Assembly: GCA_017518705.1 (NCBI GenBank)
Contig: JAFWUC010000019.1
Span: 1 to 58,202 of the forward strand
Source: Clostridia bacterium
GTDB taxonomy: Bacteria > Bacillota_A > Clostridia > Christensenellales > Aristaeellaceae
Length of the DNA: 58,202 bases
Reading direction: 5' to 3'
The first letter of the stretch is position 1; every line of letters starts with the position of its first letter. This document shows, one piece after another, positions 36,192 to 43,826 of the stretch. Made by a program: the position numbers and the translations under genes. Under the pieces are notes generated by a model that made no database searches, had not been told where the DNA came from, and saw only the letters and a list, made by a program, of their open reading frames with translations.

Positions 36192-36767
36192 TCACAGATA
36201 TTCGCGTATCTTCTCGGCCACCTTACCGGCCAGCAGGCGTGAACCCGTTTCGGTGAAATGCACTTCGTCGGCGTAGTATTCGAGCGGAAAACCCGCGGCA
36301 AGCGATGCCAGATCGTTTACTGGCACGTTGAGTTCGGCCATAACCTGCACGGCGGCTTTGTTGTAGGCGGCGATCTCATCGTCGCTGCGCGGACTGCTCA
36401 TCTGCTCATAGCGCCCCGGCGCGATACCGGTGGACGTGGCAAAGATCACCTGCGCGGCCGGAAAATTCCTGCGTATGCAGTCATGCACGCGTCTCAGCCA
36501 CACGGTGTATTCTTCCACCGTGCTGTACGGCTCGCTGTCGCCGTAAAAATGCGCACAGTCCCAGTGACCGCTGTTCCAGTGCACTACAGCCACATCGTTC
36601 GGTTCGCCCGCGAGCTTCTTCCATTGGGGAATGTAGACATACGTGTAACCCGCGAACCTGCCATTGTCCTCTGAGTAAAACACGTCAGCCGTGCCCTTGA
36701 GCAGGTCGCGCACAAAGTCGTCATAACCCATCCTGATGGAATCGCCGAGCAGAAAAACTTTCTTCAT
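36192..36767 (-). CDS. SGNH/GDSL-type esterase
   Basis: A 191-residue SGNH hydrolase. Block I is LLGDSIRMGY with nucleophile Ser10; a Gly/Asn oxyanion block is likely HWNSGHWD; block V is ADEVHFTETG with the Asp-x-x-His pair. Such enzymes remove acetyl or other acyl groups from carbohydrates. No signal peptide, so it is intracellular. AAGGAGG lies ten bases before the ATG at 36767; open frame upstream is ignored. It is transcribed away from proB and toward the small helical gene. Confidence 0.88.
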   Translation of the reverse strand: MKKVFLLGDSIRMGYDDFVRDLLKGTADVFYSEDNGRFAGYTYVYIPQWKKLAGEPNDVAVVHWNSGHWDCAHFYGDSEPYSTVEEYTVWLRRVHDCIRRNFPAAQVIFATSTGIAPGRYEQMSSPRSDDEIAAYNKAAVQVMAELNVPVNDLASLAAGFPLEYYADEVHFTETGSRLLAGKVAEKIREYL

Positions 36768-36950
36768 GATCTGTCCGCCTCCTTCGCGGGCGCCCAAGGC
36801 ATATGCGAAAACCCGCCGCGCTGTTGTGTCCCGCTTCTTCGCGTTCATTATAAACCGCCTGTCAAGTGCGCAAAGACGCGCCGATCCTATTACAAGCGGC
36901 AGCCGGACGGCTTTGGGCGGCTTCGGTTTCACGGGACCGCAAACTTGGGT

Positions 36951-36979
36951 TTGAAATTGCCGCGCAACCGTGATATTAT
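36951..36979 (+). promoter_or_regulatory. Promoter of proBA
   Basis: TTGAAA (36951-36956) and TATTAT (36974-36979) are 17 bp apart. The leader is only about 35 bases, so there is no room for a proline T-box. Confidence 0.7.
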
Positions 36980-37021
36980 ATACATATAAACACATACGCT
37001 TCGCCAAAGGAGTGATACGTA

Positions 37022-37795
37022 ATGCGCATAGTTGTAAAAGTCGGCACTTCGACGCTGACTCATTCCACCGGGCGGATCAACATCCGCCACGTGGAAGAGC
37101 TGTGCAAGGTGCTCAGCGATATACGGAACGCCGGACACGAACTCGTTATCGTGTCCTCGGGCGCGATCGGCATGGGAGTCGGCAAGATGAACCTGCAAAA
37201 ACGCCCGGACGACATGCCTTCCAAGCAGGCCATGGCAGCCATCGGACAGTGCGAGCTCATGTATTTCTATGACCGGCTCTTTTCGGAATACAGCCACGTA
37301 GTCGCCCAGATCCTGCTGACAGGCGAGGATCTAAGGGACGAAAAACGGCGCACGAATTTCACCAACACCATCTTCCGCCTGCTGGAACTCGATGCGCTTC
37401 CTATCATCAACGAGAACGACACCGTCGCCACCGAGGAAGTATCCGTTGGCGACAACGATACGCTCGGCGCCCTGGTCGCAGAGAGCATTCACGCGGACCT
37501 GCTGGTGATCCTGTCGGACGTGGACGGTCTGTATTCCGCCGATCCGCGCCAATTCCCCGACGCGGAGCTCATTCCCGTCGTGCGGGAGTTGACCGATGAC
37601 ATCCTCTCTTTCGCCAGCGGGAAGGGATCATCCCTCGCCACCGGCGGCATGGCTACCAAGCTGAACGCGGCCTCCGTTTGCATGAAGGCAGGCACGGACA
37701 TGATCATAATGAACGGCGAACATCCCGGCATGCTTTACGGAGTGATCGAAGGCAAGCCCGTTGGAACGAGATTTATCGGCAGGGGGCAGATATGA
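37022..37795 (+). CDS. proB: Glutamate 5-kinase without PUA domain
   Basis: ProB phosphorylates glutamate to gamma-glutamyl phosphate, the first step of proline synthesis. The 257-residue product is the amino-acid-kinase domain: VVKVGTSTLT (ATP site), IVSSGAIGMGVGK, the glutamate loop PIINENDTVA, GDNDTLGALVA, LLVILSDVDGLYSADP and GGMATKLNAA. The C-terminal PUA domain of the E. coli enzyme (367 residues) is absent, as in several Gram-positive ProB proteins. AAAGGAG precedes the ATG. Its stop overlaps the proA start in ATGA, so the two are translationally coupled. Confidence 0.97.
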   Translation: MRIVVKVGTSTLTHSTGRINIRHVEELCKVLSDIRNAGHELVIVSSGAIGMGVGKMNLQKRPDDMPSKQAMAAIGQCELMYFYDRLFSEYSHVVAQILLTGEDLRDEKRRTNFTNTIFRLLELDALPIINENDTVATEEVSVGDNDTLGALVAESIHADLLVILSDVDGLYSADPRQFPDAELIPVVRELTDDILSFASGKGSSLATGGMATKLNAASVCMKAGTDMIIMNGEHPGMLYGVIEGKPVGTRFIGRGQI

Positions 37796-39051
37796 AACAG
37801 ACCATCGACATAATCCGCGCCGCAAAAGCCGCTGCGCCCGTCCTTGCGGCTGCTTCTCCCGAACAGAAGAACCTCGCCCTGGAGAAGATCGCCTTGCGCC
37901 TTGTCAGCGAACAGGACAATATCCTGCGCGCCAATAGCGAGGACATAGAGGCATCCCGCGACCGTCTGGGTCCCGTCATGATCGACCGTTTGACCCTGAA
38001 TCCTGCGCGCATATCCGGGATGGCAAAGGGCATCCGCGAAGTGATCGCACTGAACGACCCGGCCGGAAAGGTACTGGCGCGCGTGGAGCGGCCAAACGGG
38101 ATAATCATCGAAAAAACTTCCGTGCCTCTGGGCGTCATCGCCATCATCTATGAGAGCCGCCCGAACGTCACCTCCGACGCCGCGGTCCTGGCGCTCAAGT
38201 CCGGCAACGCCGCGGTGCTGCGCGGCGGCAAGGAGGCTTTCCGTTCCAATGCCGCCATAATAGACGCCATCCATCTGGGTCTGGCGGACGCGGGCCTTCC
38301 GCCGGAAGTGGTCGGGTTCGTCGAGGATACGGACCGCGCCAGCGCGCGGGAGCTTATGACCGCTTCCGGGCTCATCGACCTGCTCATCCCCCGCGGCGGC
38401 GCGGGGCTCATCCGCAGCTGCACCCAGAACGCCACGGTCCCCTGCATCGAGACCGGCACCGGCATCTGCCACATATATGTCGACGCCTCCGCCGATCAGG
38501 CAAAAGCCCTGAACATCATAGAAAACGCCAAGACCAGCCGTCCCTCCGTCTGCAACGCGGAAGAAGTCCTGCTGGTGGACCGCTCGATCGCTTCCGACTT
38601 CCTGCCCGCCCTGCGCCGGCGCCTGTGCGAAGACCGCGCAAAAAACGGCCTTACGCCCGTGGAACTCCGGCTCGACCCGGAAGCCGCCGCAATTATCCCC
38701 GGCACCCCGGCGGGTGAAAATGACTTTGACACCGAATTCCTCGATTACATCCTGGCAGTCAGGGTCGTGGGCGGCGTGGATGAAGCCATAGAACACATTT
38801 CACGGCACTCCACCGGGCACAGCGACGCCATCATCACCCGGGATGCTTCCGCAGCCGAGCGTTTCACCCGGCTGGTGGACTCTGCCGCGGTCTACGTAAA
38901 CGTCTCCACCCGCTTTACGGACGGCGGAGAATTCGGGCTGGGCTGCGAGATGGGCATTTCCACCCAGAAACTCCACGCCCGCGGTCCCATGGGTCTTCAG
39001 GAACTCAACACTTACAAATACATCGTGCGTGGCGACGGCCAGGTCCGCTGA
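37792..39051 (+). CDS. proA: Gamma-glutamyl phosphate reductase
   Basis: ProA reduces gamma-glutamyl phosphate with NADPH to glutamate semialdehyde, which cyclises toward proline. The 419-residue product has full family length and the aldehyde dehydrogenase fold. Landmarks are VPLGVIAIIYESRPNVT, ALKSGNAAVLRGGKEA, LIPRGGAGLIR and the nucleophile Cys in RPSVCNAEEVLL. The C-terminal segment SAAVYVNVSTRFTDGGEFGLG is also typical. The start is set by the ATGA overlap with proB. proC is not in the window. Confidence 0.97.
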   Translation: MKQTIDIIRAAKAAAPVLAAASPEQKNLALEKIALRLVSEQDNILRANSEDIEASRDRLGPVMIDRLTLNPARISGMAKGIREVIALNDPAGKVLARVERPNGIIIEKTSVPLGVIAIIYESRPNVTSDAAVLALKSGNAAVLRGGKEAFRSNAAIIDAIHLGLADAGLPPEVVGFVEDTDRASARELMTASGLIDLLIPRGGAGLIRSCTQNATVPCIETGTGICHIYVDASADQAKALNIIENAKTSRPSVCNAEEVLLVDRSIASDFLPALRRRLCEDRAKNGLTPVELRLDPEAAAIIPGTPAGENDFDTEFLDYILAVRVVGGVDEAIEHISRHSTGHSDAIITRDASAAERFTRLVDSAAVYVNVSTRFTDGGEFGLGCEMGISTQKLHARGPMGLQELNTYKYIVRGDGQVR

Positions 39052-39111
39052 GCCGATATGCACGTCTCCCGGCAGCACACCCGATATCATTGAAAGGCAG
39101 AATGGGCGATC

Positions 39112-39845
39112 ATGAAATACTGTCTCGAGCATAAGATCGGACACACGTATCTTACCAGCGCGCATCAGGGCTTCGTGCAGGGCAGCATGCGGCCCAACAC
39201 GCTGTCCGCGTTTTATCTGGCTGCCCTTCGAGGCGCGGATATGATTGAGACCGATGCCAGGGGTTCGTCCGACGGGGTCATGATGGTCTGTCACGATCCC
39301 GTAGTCCGGGGCTTTGACGCCTCAGGCAGCCTCGTGAAATATGAGATCGCAAAGACGCCTACGGCATCCAGTATATGCCAACCCTGGAGCAGGCGCTGTC
39401 CCTTTGCTACCGCACGGGCATGCTGATCAACATCGACCTCAAGAACGGCGCCGCCTTTGCTAAGACCGTCGCGCGCATGGTGCGCGCTTTCGGGATGCGC
39501 GGCCGGTGCGTCTACGCGACCAATGCCTCGGGAGCCGCCGCGATCAACAGCATCCTAAGCATCGACCCTGGCGCCCGCTTCATAGACAACCCAGCAAATT
39601 ATACCGCCGAAAAGCTCTCCTCTGTCCCCGAATTCGCAAGACGCTGCTTTGCCTACACCGCCGATTTCAGCGAAGAGAACATATCCCGCATCCGTGAGAG
39701 CGGCTGCATGCTTGCCGCCATCTCCATTTCCGCCGAGACCGTCCGCCGGGCGATAAGCTGGCATCCCGAAATGCTGGAATACCCGCACACCTCGGATTTT
39801 CTTGCCATCACCACTGACATTCTCGACAGGGAACCCATGGTTTAG
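39112..39845 (+). pseudogene. Frameshifted glycerophosphodiester phosphodiesterase (GDPD)-like gene
   Basis: Two overlapping frames together make one GDPD-type barrel. Frame A (from ATG 39112) gives TSAHQGFVQGSMRPNTLSAF, GADMIETDARGSSDGVMMVCHDP, matching the AHRG...PENT, E-x-D and HDP motifs. Frame B (to 39845) continues with YGIQYMPTLEQALSLCY, LINIDLKNG and later strands. The switch falls at about 39349-39353, where GCAAAGAC would restore the frame if one more A were present. Total repaired length is about 245 residues, normal for the family. The first motif has Gln in place of the usual Arg. It is 60 bases after proA. It is either a real single-base deletion or a consensus error in an A-run. 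Confidence 0.8.
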
Positions 39846-39941
39846 GCGGAACGTGCGGCCCGTATCGTTTCCCCCGTTCCCTTCCTTTTTAGCCCCGCTT
39901 TGATGAAAACAGAGCGGCCGCGCCGGCCGCCGAATAAAAAG

Positions 39942-39970
39942 CACAGAAGCGCCGATGCTCCTGTGTTTCT
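39942..39970 (+). terminator. Probable terminator after the GDPD-like gene
   Basis: CACAGAAGC, loop GCCGAT, GCTCCTGTG with one mismatch, then TTTCT; an A-run precedes it. The rest of 39846-40102 shows only a GC-rich palindrome near 39915-39931. Confidence 0.5.
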
Positions 39971-40102
39971 GTCTATGATCATACGGTCATCCGGGCGGCT
40001 CGGGCAATACCCTTGCGCTGCCTGCCGCTCTCATTTCTCCCGCGCCGACTCATATTTGCCAAAGAACCATGCCCGAACTAAATCCTGATCGCTGCTTGCT
40101 GC

Positions 40103-40435
40103 TCAGAGCCGGTTTTCGTTTCCCCAGGTGCACAGCTGATCAAGCACCTTCATAAGGGAATGTCCGCGTTTGGTCAGTGTATATTCCACTTTGGGCGGTA
40201 TCTCGGGATACATCTCGCGGTGTATCAGTCCGTCGCGTTCCAGTTCCTTCAGGTGCTGACTAAGGGTCTTGTCCGCGACTTTGCCAAGATAACGCTGCAT
40301 TTCATTGAAACGCACAGGCTCATACTCCATCAGGCAGTACAGGATGATGGGCTTATACTTTCCCGCGATCAAAGACAGCGTATAGCTGTATCCGGTGGCC
40401 GTAAAATCAGCCTCTTCGATCCGTTTCGTTTCCAC
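40103..40435 (-). CDS. HxlR family transcriptional regulator
   Basis: A 110-residue winged-helix regulator of the HxlR type: YTLSLIAGKYKPIILYCL at the N terminus, RFNEMQRYLGKVADKTLSQHLKELERDGLI (recognition helix about residues 50-70), and the wing PPKVEYTLTKRGHSL. These proteins often sense redox or electrophile stress through a cysteine; Cys38-type and Cys104-type residues (YCLM, QLCTW) are present. The start is GTG with GGAGG upstream. It is divergent from the flavin reductase gene, the usual arrangement for a regulator and its target. Confidence 0.93.
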   Translation of the reverse strand: METKRIEEADFTATGYSYTLSLIAGKYKPIILYCLMEYEPVRFNEMQRYLGKVADKTLSQHLKELERDGLIHREMYPEIPPKVEYTLTKRGHSLMKVLDQLCTWGNENRL

Positions 40436-40449
40436 GCTTACCTCCGGGT

Positions 40450-40498
40450 AAGTACCTTATATAAATGTTTGTACTTGTTTTCTCTTCAGGCATATGAT
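40450..40498 (+). promoter_or_regulatory. Divergent promoter with probable HxlR operator
   Basis: TTGTAC (40469-40474) and TATGAT (40493-40498), 18 bp apart, form the flavin reductase promoter. The inverted repeat AAGTAC (40450-40455) / GTACTT (40471-40476) covers its -35 box and reaches toward the HxlR start, so bound regulator could block both genes. Confidence 0.6.
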
Positions 40499-40544
40499 AT
40501 CATAAATACGCTTAAAAGGCAATCAGTATTTGGGAGGAAGTTTC

Positions 40545-41117
40545 ATGAAGAAAAACCTGGGTGTGGTGCAGGCTGTGTATCCGATGCCTGTTCTAATGGT
40601 GGCCGCGTATGACGAGACCGGAAAGGTCAATGTCATGAATGCCGCCTGGGGCATGATCTGCGCCATGGATAAGATCGCGCTGTTCATCGATGAGGATCAC
40701 AAGACGACTCAGAACCTGCTCAAGACGAAGGCTTTCACCGTCGCGCTGGCCGATAAGGCCCATATGGATGTTGCCGACTTCTTCGGTATCGCTTCCGGCA
40801 ACAAGATGGACGACAAGTTCGAGCGCACGGGTTATCACGCCGTGAAGAGCGAATACGTGAACGCGCCTGTCATAGACGAATTCCCCGTCGTGATGGAGTG
40901 CGAGCTGGCTGAAGTCATCAATACCGAAAACATGTATGCCATCGTCGGCAGGATCGTCAATGTCGCCGCCGAAGAAGCTGTACTGGACGAAAAGGACAAG
41001 GTCGATCCCAACAAGCTGAACGCGCTGATCTTCGACCAGTTCAAACACGGATATTACGTGTCCGGCGAGCAGGTCGGCAAAGCATGGAACGCAGGCGCGC
41101 CGCTGATGAAAAAATAA
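40545..41117 (+). CDS. Flavin reductase-like (FMN-binding split barrel) protein
   Basis: A 190-residue protein of the flavin reductase-like family: VVQAVYPMPVLMVAAYDETGKVNVMNAAW is the family opening (shown here as two neighbouring stretches PMPVLMVAAYDETG and VNVMNAAWG), followed by KTTQNLLKTKAFTVALAD and a late HGYYVSGEQVG. Such proteins bind FMN and reduce flavins or quinones with NAD(P)H. ATG 40545 has GGGAGG upstream. Divergent HxlR control suggests induction by electrophiles or oxidants. Confidence 0.92.
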   Translation: MKKNLGVVQAVYPMPVLMVAAYDETGKVNVMNAAWGMICAMDKIALFIDEDHKTTQNLLKTKAFTVALADKAHMDVADFFGIASGNKMDDKFERTGYHAVKSEYVNAPVIDEFPVVMECELAEVINTENMYAIVGRIVNVAAEEAVLDEKDKVDPNKLNALIFDQFKHGYYVSGEQVGKAWNAGAPLMKK

Positions 41118-41134
41118 AACACAATGCGCAGGAA

Positions 41135-41164
41135 AGCCGGCCGGGGCACGATCCCCGGCCGGCT
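41135..41164 (+). terminator. Strong GC stem-loop after the flavin reductase gene
   Basis: Perfect 12-bp stem AGCCGGCCGGGG with loop CACGAT. The T-tract is weak (GTTGTC). It separates two convergent genes. Confidence 0.65.
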
Positions 41165-41206
41165 GTTGTCATAAAGTCTTATACTTACACCGTTCCTGCG
41201 GGAAAG

Positions 41207-41932
41207 TCATTTTGAGAACAGGCAGACGGCGGCAAGCCGCCCGTCCGCGTGCACCGCAGCCATATATACGGCGTTATCTTCCCTGCGGCTGCGAACGGAA
41301 AGCGTTTCTCCTTCCCGGGACTGCGACAGGAAGCATATCTCCATCCGCCTTGCGCCGAACCGATTCCAGAATTCTTTATCATATGCATCCCGGAACATAT
41401 CGATATAGCGCAGATTGTTCATATGGCTGCTTTTGTCGATATCCGAATAACGTACCGTGCGGACATATCTTTCCGTCATGTTTTCCGCAGTCTTGTCCAG
41501 CCGGATAAAATCCGGAATGCTGTTTGGTATGTCTTCCGGGATACCATCAGGAAATTCAATGGCGCTCAGCCGCTGGGGGCGCTGGCGTTCAAGGCTGAAT
41601 ACGCAGTTTTCGATCTTTCCCATAGCGGCAACTTCGCCGTGCTGATAAAGAAGCATGTCTATGTTGACCAGCACGGGCTGCCGGTAAGGTTCCATCCATG
41701 CCTTAAGCGTGATCTGATCGTTATAATCTATCTTCCGCGAAAGCGATACAAGGCAGCAGGTATAGACCCATGCGGAACCGTATTTCTCCGGTATTTCGTC
41801 ATTGCCCTTATGGATGCTGTGCATGAACCAGGTATGGATATCCTGGAAATAATGCATGGCGCCTTTCAGCCCGATCAGCCCGTCTGCATCGGCATCCCGG
41901 AATTGGGGATGGAATGTCTGTTCGAACGGCAT
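41207..41932 (-). CDS. Acyl-ACP thioesterase-like protein
   Basis: A 241-residue double hot-dog protein of the acyl-ACP thioesterase type, which releases fatty acids from acyl carrier protein. The first hot-dog has FRDADADGLIGLKGAMHYFQD; the second has VRYSDIDKSSHMNNLRYIDMF, matching the family D-x-x-x-HxNN-x-x-Y catalytic region. Length is close to bacterial members. GGAGG precedes the ATG. It is the last gene of the ArsR-led operon, 29 bases after tag. Confidence 0.87.
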   Translation of the reverse strand: MPFEQTFHPQFRDADADGLIGLKGAMHYFQDIHTWFMHSIHKGNDEIPEKYGSAWVYTCCLVSLSRKIDYNDQITLKAWMEPYRQPVLVNIDMLLYQHGEVAAMGKIENCVFSLERQRPQRLSAIEFPDGIPEDIPNSIPDFIRLDKTAENMTERYVRTVRYSDIDKSSHMNNLRYIDMFRDAYDKEFWNRFGARRMEICFLSQSREGETLSVRSRREDNAVYMAAVHADGRLAAVCLFSK

Positions 41933-41961
41933 ATATGTAATTCCTCCGATAAATTAAGCGT

Positions 41962-42597
41962 TTATTGTTCGGGCATGTTCCTGAGCGTCATCAGGCGGGC
42001 TTCGTTTTCAGGTTTCAAACGGATGATAGGGTGCCGATCGTTGATCCTATGAAAGCAGGGGCACTCTGAATCGTGATCATTGATCATCCCGCAAGCCTGC
42101 AGGTGAGAATAGACCGTGACAGTACCGATGAACTTGAAGCCGCGCTTTTTCAGATCCTTGCTTATCCTGTCGGACAGGCCGTTGCTGACCGGTACGCGCC
42201 CTTCGGCATGGCCTTCGTAAACGATGGTTTTGCCGTCCGAATATGCCCACAGATAATCGCAGAAGCTGCCGAATTCCTGTCTGACCTTCTGATAGCACCG
42301 CGCGTTGTTGATGACCGCGCGGATCTTGCGTTCCGATCTCAGCATGCCTTCCGTGCCGAGGATCCGCCGCACGTCATCTTCCGTGTAGCCGGCGATCCTG
42401 TCGTATTCAAAGTTATCAAAGCACTTCCGGAATATCTCCCGCTTTTTCAGCATCAGGTCCCAGCTGAGCCCGCACTGCAGGTTTTCCAGCGTCAGGTGTT
42501 CGAACATCTTTCGCTCGTCATGCACCGGGACGCCCCATTCCGAGTCGTGATACTGTCTTTCTCTCTCATTCACATACGCCCAGCTGCAATGTCCCAT
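41962..42597 (-). CDS. tag: DNA-3-methyladenine glycosylase I
   Basis: Tag removes 3-methyladenine from alkylated DNA in base excision repair. The 211-residue product has the zinc ligands Cys4 (GHCSW), His17 (YHDSEWG) and the C-terminal His and Cys of MINDHDSECPC, plus the helix-hairpin-helix segment and SWDLMLKKREIFRKCFDNF that line the base pocket. GGAGG stands just before the ATG. It lies 15 bases after the MmcQ-like gene in an ArsR-led operon, an unusual setting for a repair gene. Confidence 0.96.
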   Translation of the reverse strand: MGHCSWAYVNERERQYHDSEWGVPVHDERKMFEHLTLENLQCGLSWDLMLKKREIFRKCFDNFEYDRIAGYTEDDVRRILGTEGMLRSERKIRAVINNARCYQKVRQEFGSFCDYLWAYSDGKTIVYEGHAEGRVPVSNGLSDRISKDLKKRGFKFIGTVTVYSHLQACGMINDHDSECPCFHRINDRHPIIRLKPENEARLMTLRNMPEQ

Positions 42598-42612
42598 CTT
42601 GTTTCCTCCGTA

Positions 42613-43272
42613 TTACAGGCTTTCATAGCTTTCGTCGACCATGCTCCGGATGTCGGCATCGGGGAGCGTATCATCGAATATGATCGAGACCCAGCTGTTT
42701 TTATTCATGTGAAAGGCCAGATAAATGCCGTCCCGGGCGAGCAGGGTGCCTATCTGGGCTTTGCCCGCCTTCACGTTGATCACCTCAACATCCTGCGCGG
42801 AAGCGGAAAGCGGATCCACCTTGCAGCGCGGAACACTGCCGATCACGGCAAACCACTTTCCGCCCTGTTTCCGGCGAAAAGCCGCATAACTTGGGATATT
42901 GGGCCACAGGAATTCCGGCATCACGTCATAGGTTTCATATATGTACTCGTTTATCCGTCTCGCCTGCCCGGTCCGGAAGTACTGGTACTTGCAGCATTTG
43001 TCCCGAATGTCCAGAAGCAAGGCTTCGTATTTCTGCCGTATCCCGGCACTGAAGCCCGCGGCGGCTTCCATCCGGAAGTTTACGTATTCCTCCCCGAAAG
43101 CCAGATCGATTATCTTTCCGGAAAACGCCCGGTCGTAGGTGATGACGATCCGGAAGTTTTCTTTGGGAAGCTCATGCGCGTAGACAAGAGCGCTGCCGTC
43201 CGGCTGAAAGCCGTATTCCCGCAGCTTCTTTTCATCGATCGAATAGCTGCCGAACAATTCTTTCTCGATCAT
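42613..43272 (-). CDS. MmcQ/YjbR family protein with N-terminal extension
   Basis: A 219-residue protein. The C-terminal half (about residues 100-219) is an MmcQ/YjbR domain: INEYIYETYDVMPEFLWPN, WFAVIGSVPR, VINVKAGKAQIG and YLAFHMNKNSWVSIIFDD. The N-terminal half (GSALVYAHELPKENFRIVIT, AFGEEYVNFRMEAAAGF) is a separate alpha/beta region seen in longer family members. Function unknown. It starts four bases after the ArsR gene stop, so it is tightly coupled to it. Confidence 0.87.
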   Translation of the reverse strand: MIEKELFGSYSIDEKKLREYGFQPDGSALVYAHELPKENFRIVITYDRAFSGKIIDLAFGEEYVNFRMEAAAGFSAGIRQKYEALLLDIRDKCCKYQYFRTGQARRINEYIYETYDVMPEFLWPNIPSYAAFRRKQGGKWFAVIGSVPRCKVDPLSASAQDVEVINVKAGKAQIGTLLARDGIYLAFHMNKNSWVSIIFDDTLPDADIRSMVDESYESL

Positions 43273-43276
43273 ACCG

Positions 43277-43642
43277 TTATTCCCTGCCGCTGCGGTCGGG
43301 CAGATTTTCGCAGATCCGGACAGCCTGCAGCAGCGCGTCGCTCAAACGGGTGAAGGACTCCATGTCCGGATCCAGGTAATAATATGTCATGGTGCCTTCC
43401 TTGCGCATTTTCACGATCCCGGCATCCTTTAGTATCTGCAGATGGTGGGATACCGCAGGCCGCGAAAGATTCGTCTTTTCCGTAATGTCGGGCACGCGTG
43501 AACCGTGATAATCCATGCGCATCATTTCAAGGATGATATGCTGCCGCGTTTCGTCACCCATTGCGGAAAGCGTTTTGTGACACGCTTCAAAGTTCACGGC
43601 AAGCTCCTTTATCGCTTTCGCCAGATCCATAACGGCGCTCAT
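43277..43642 (-). CDS. ArsR/SmtB family transcriptional regulator
   Basis: A winged-helix repressor of about 121 residues. The helix-turn-helix is VPDITEKTNLSRPAVSHHLQILKDAGIV, quoted here as TEKTNLSRPAVSHHLQILKD, followed by the wing KMRKEGTMTYYYL. No paired metal-binding cysteines of the ELCVC type are seen, so the signal may not be a metal. The start is either ATG 43642 or ATG 43630; neither has a good ribosome binding site, and a -10 box lies only about 30 bases upstream. It leads an operon with the MmcQ-like, tag and thioesterase genes. Confidence 0.9.
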   Translation of the reverse strand: MSAVMDLAKAIKELAVNFEACHKTLSAMGDETRQHIILEMMRMDYHGSRVPDITEKTNLSRPAVSHHLQILKDAGIVKMRKEGTMTYYYLDPDMESFTRLSDALLQAVRICENLPDRSGRE

Positions 43643-43678
43643 TTCAAACAGTTCGTTTGAACACTTGAACAGATTATA
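43643..43678 (-). promoter_or_regulatory. Promoter -10 box and operator palindrome of the ArsR operon
   Basis: TATAAT (minus strand, 43673-43678) is followed by the perfect palindrome TTCAAAC-N5-GTTTGAA (43643-43661), ending directly at the first ATG; a further direct TTGAAC lies beside it. This fits an autoregulatory operator just downstream of the start of transcription. No good -35 box is visible. Confidence 0.6.
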
Positions 43679-43746
43679 CCATAAAACCGCGTCGGGTGCG
43701 CATCCGTAAAGAAAATCGAGACGGATATACGGTTTCTTCTTAAGCA

Positions 43747-43785
43747 AAGCCCGCATCCGGCTCGAAAGCAGCGGAATGCGGGCTT
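43747..43785 (-). terminator. Probable terminator after the broken glycosidase gene
   Basis: Arms AAGCCCGCAT (43747-43756) and ATGCGGGCTT (43776-43785) with a 19-base loop. On the minus strand the tail is TTGCTTAAG, only weakly T-rich. It overlaps the start of the frame upstream of the ArsR gene. Confidence 0.5.
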
Positions 43786-43826
43786 ATTGCGTTATGCGGC
43801 TACTGGCGCAGCGGACCAGGTTTCCC

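Noticed and set aside
36980..37021. Proline T-box or other riboswitch before proB
   Set aside because: The leader is only about 35-40 bases, too short for such an element.
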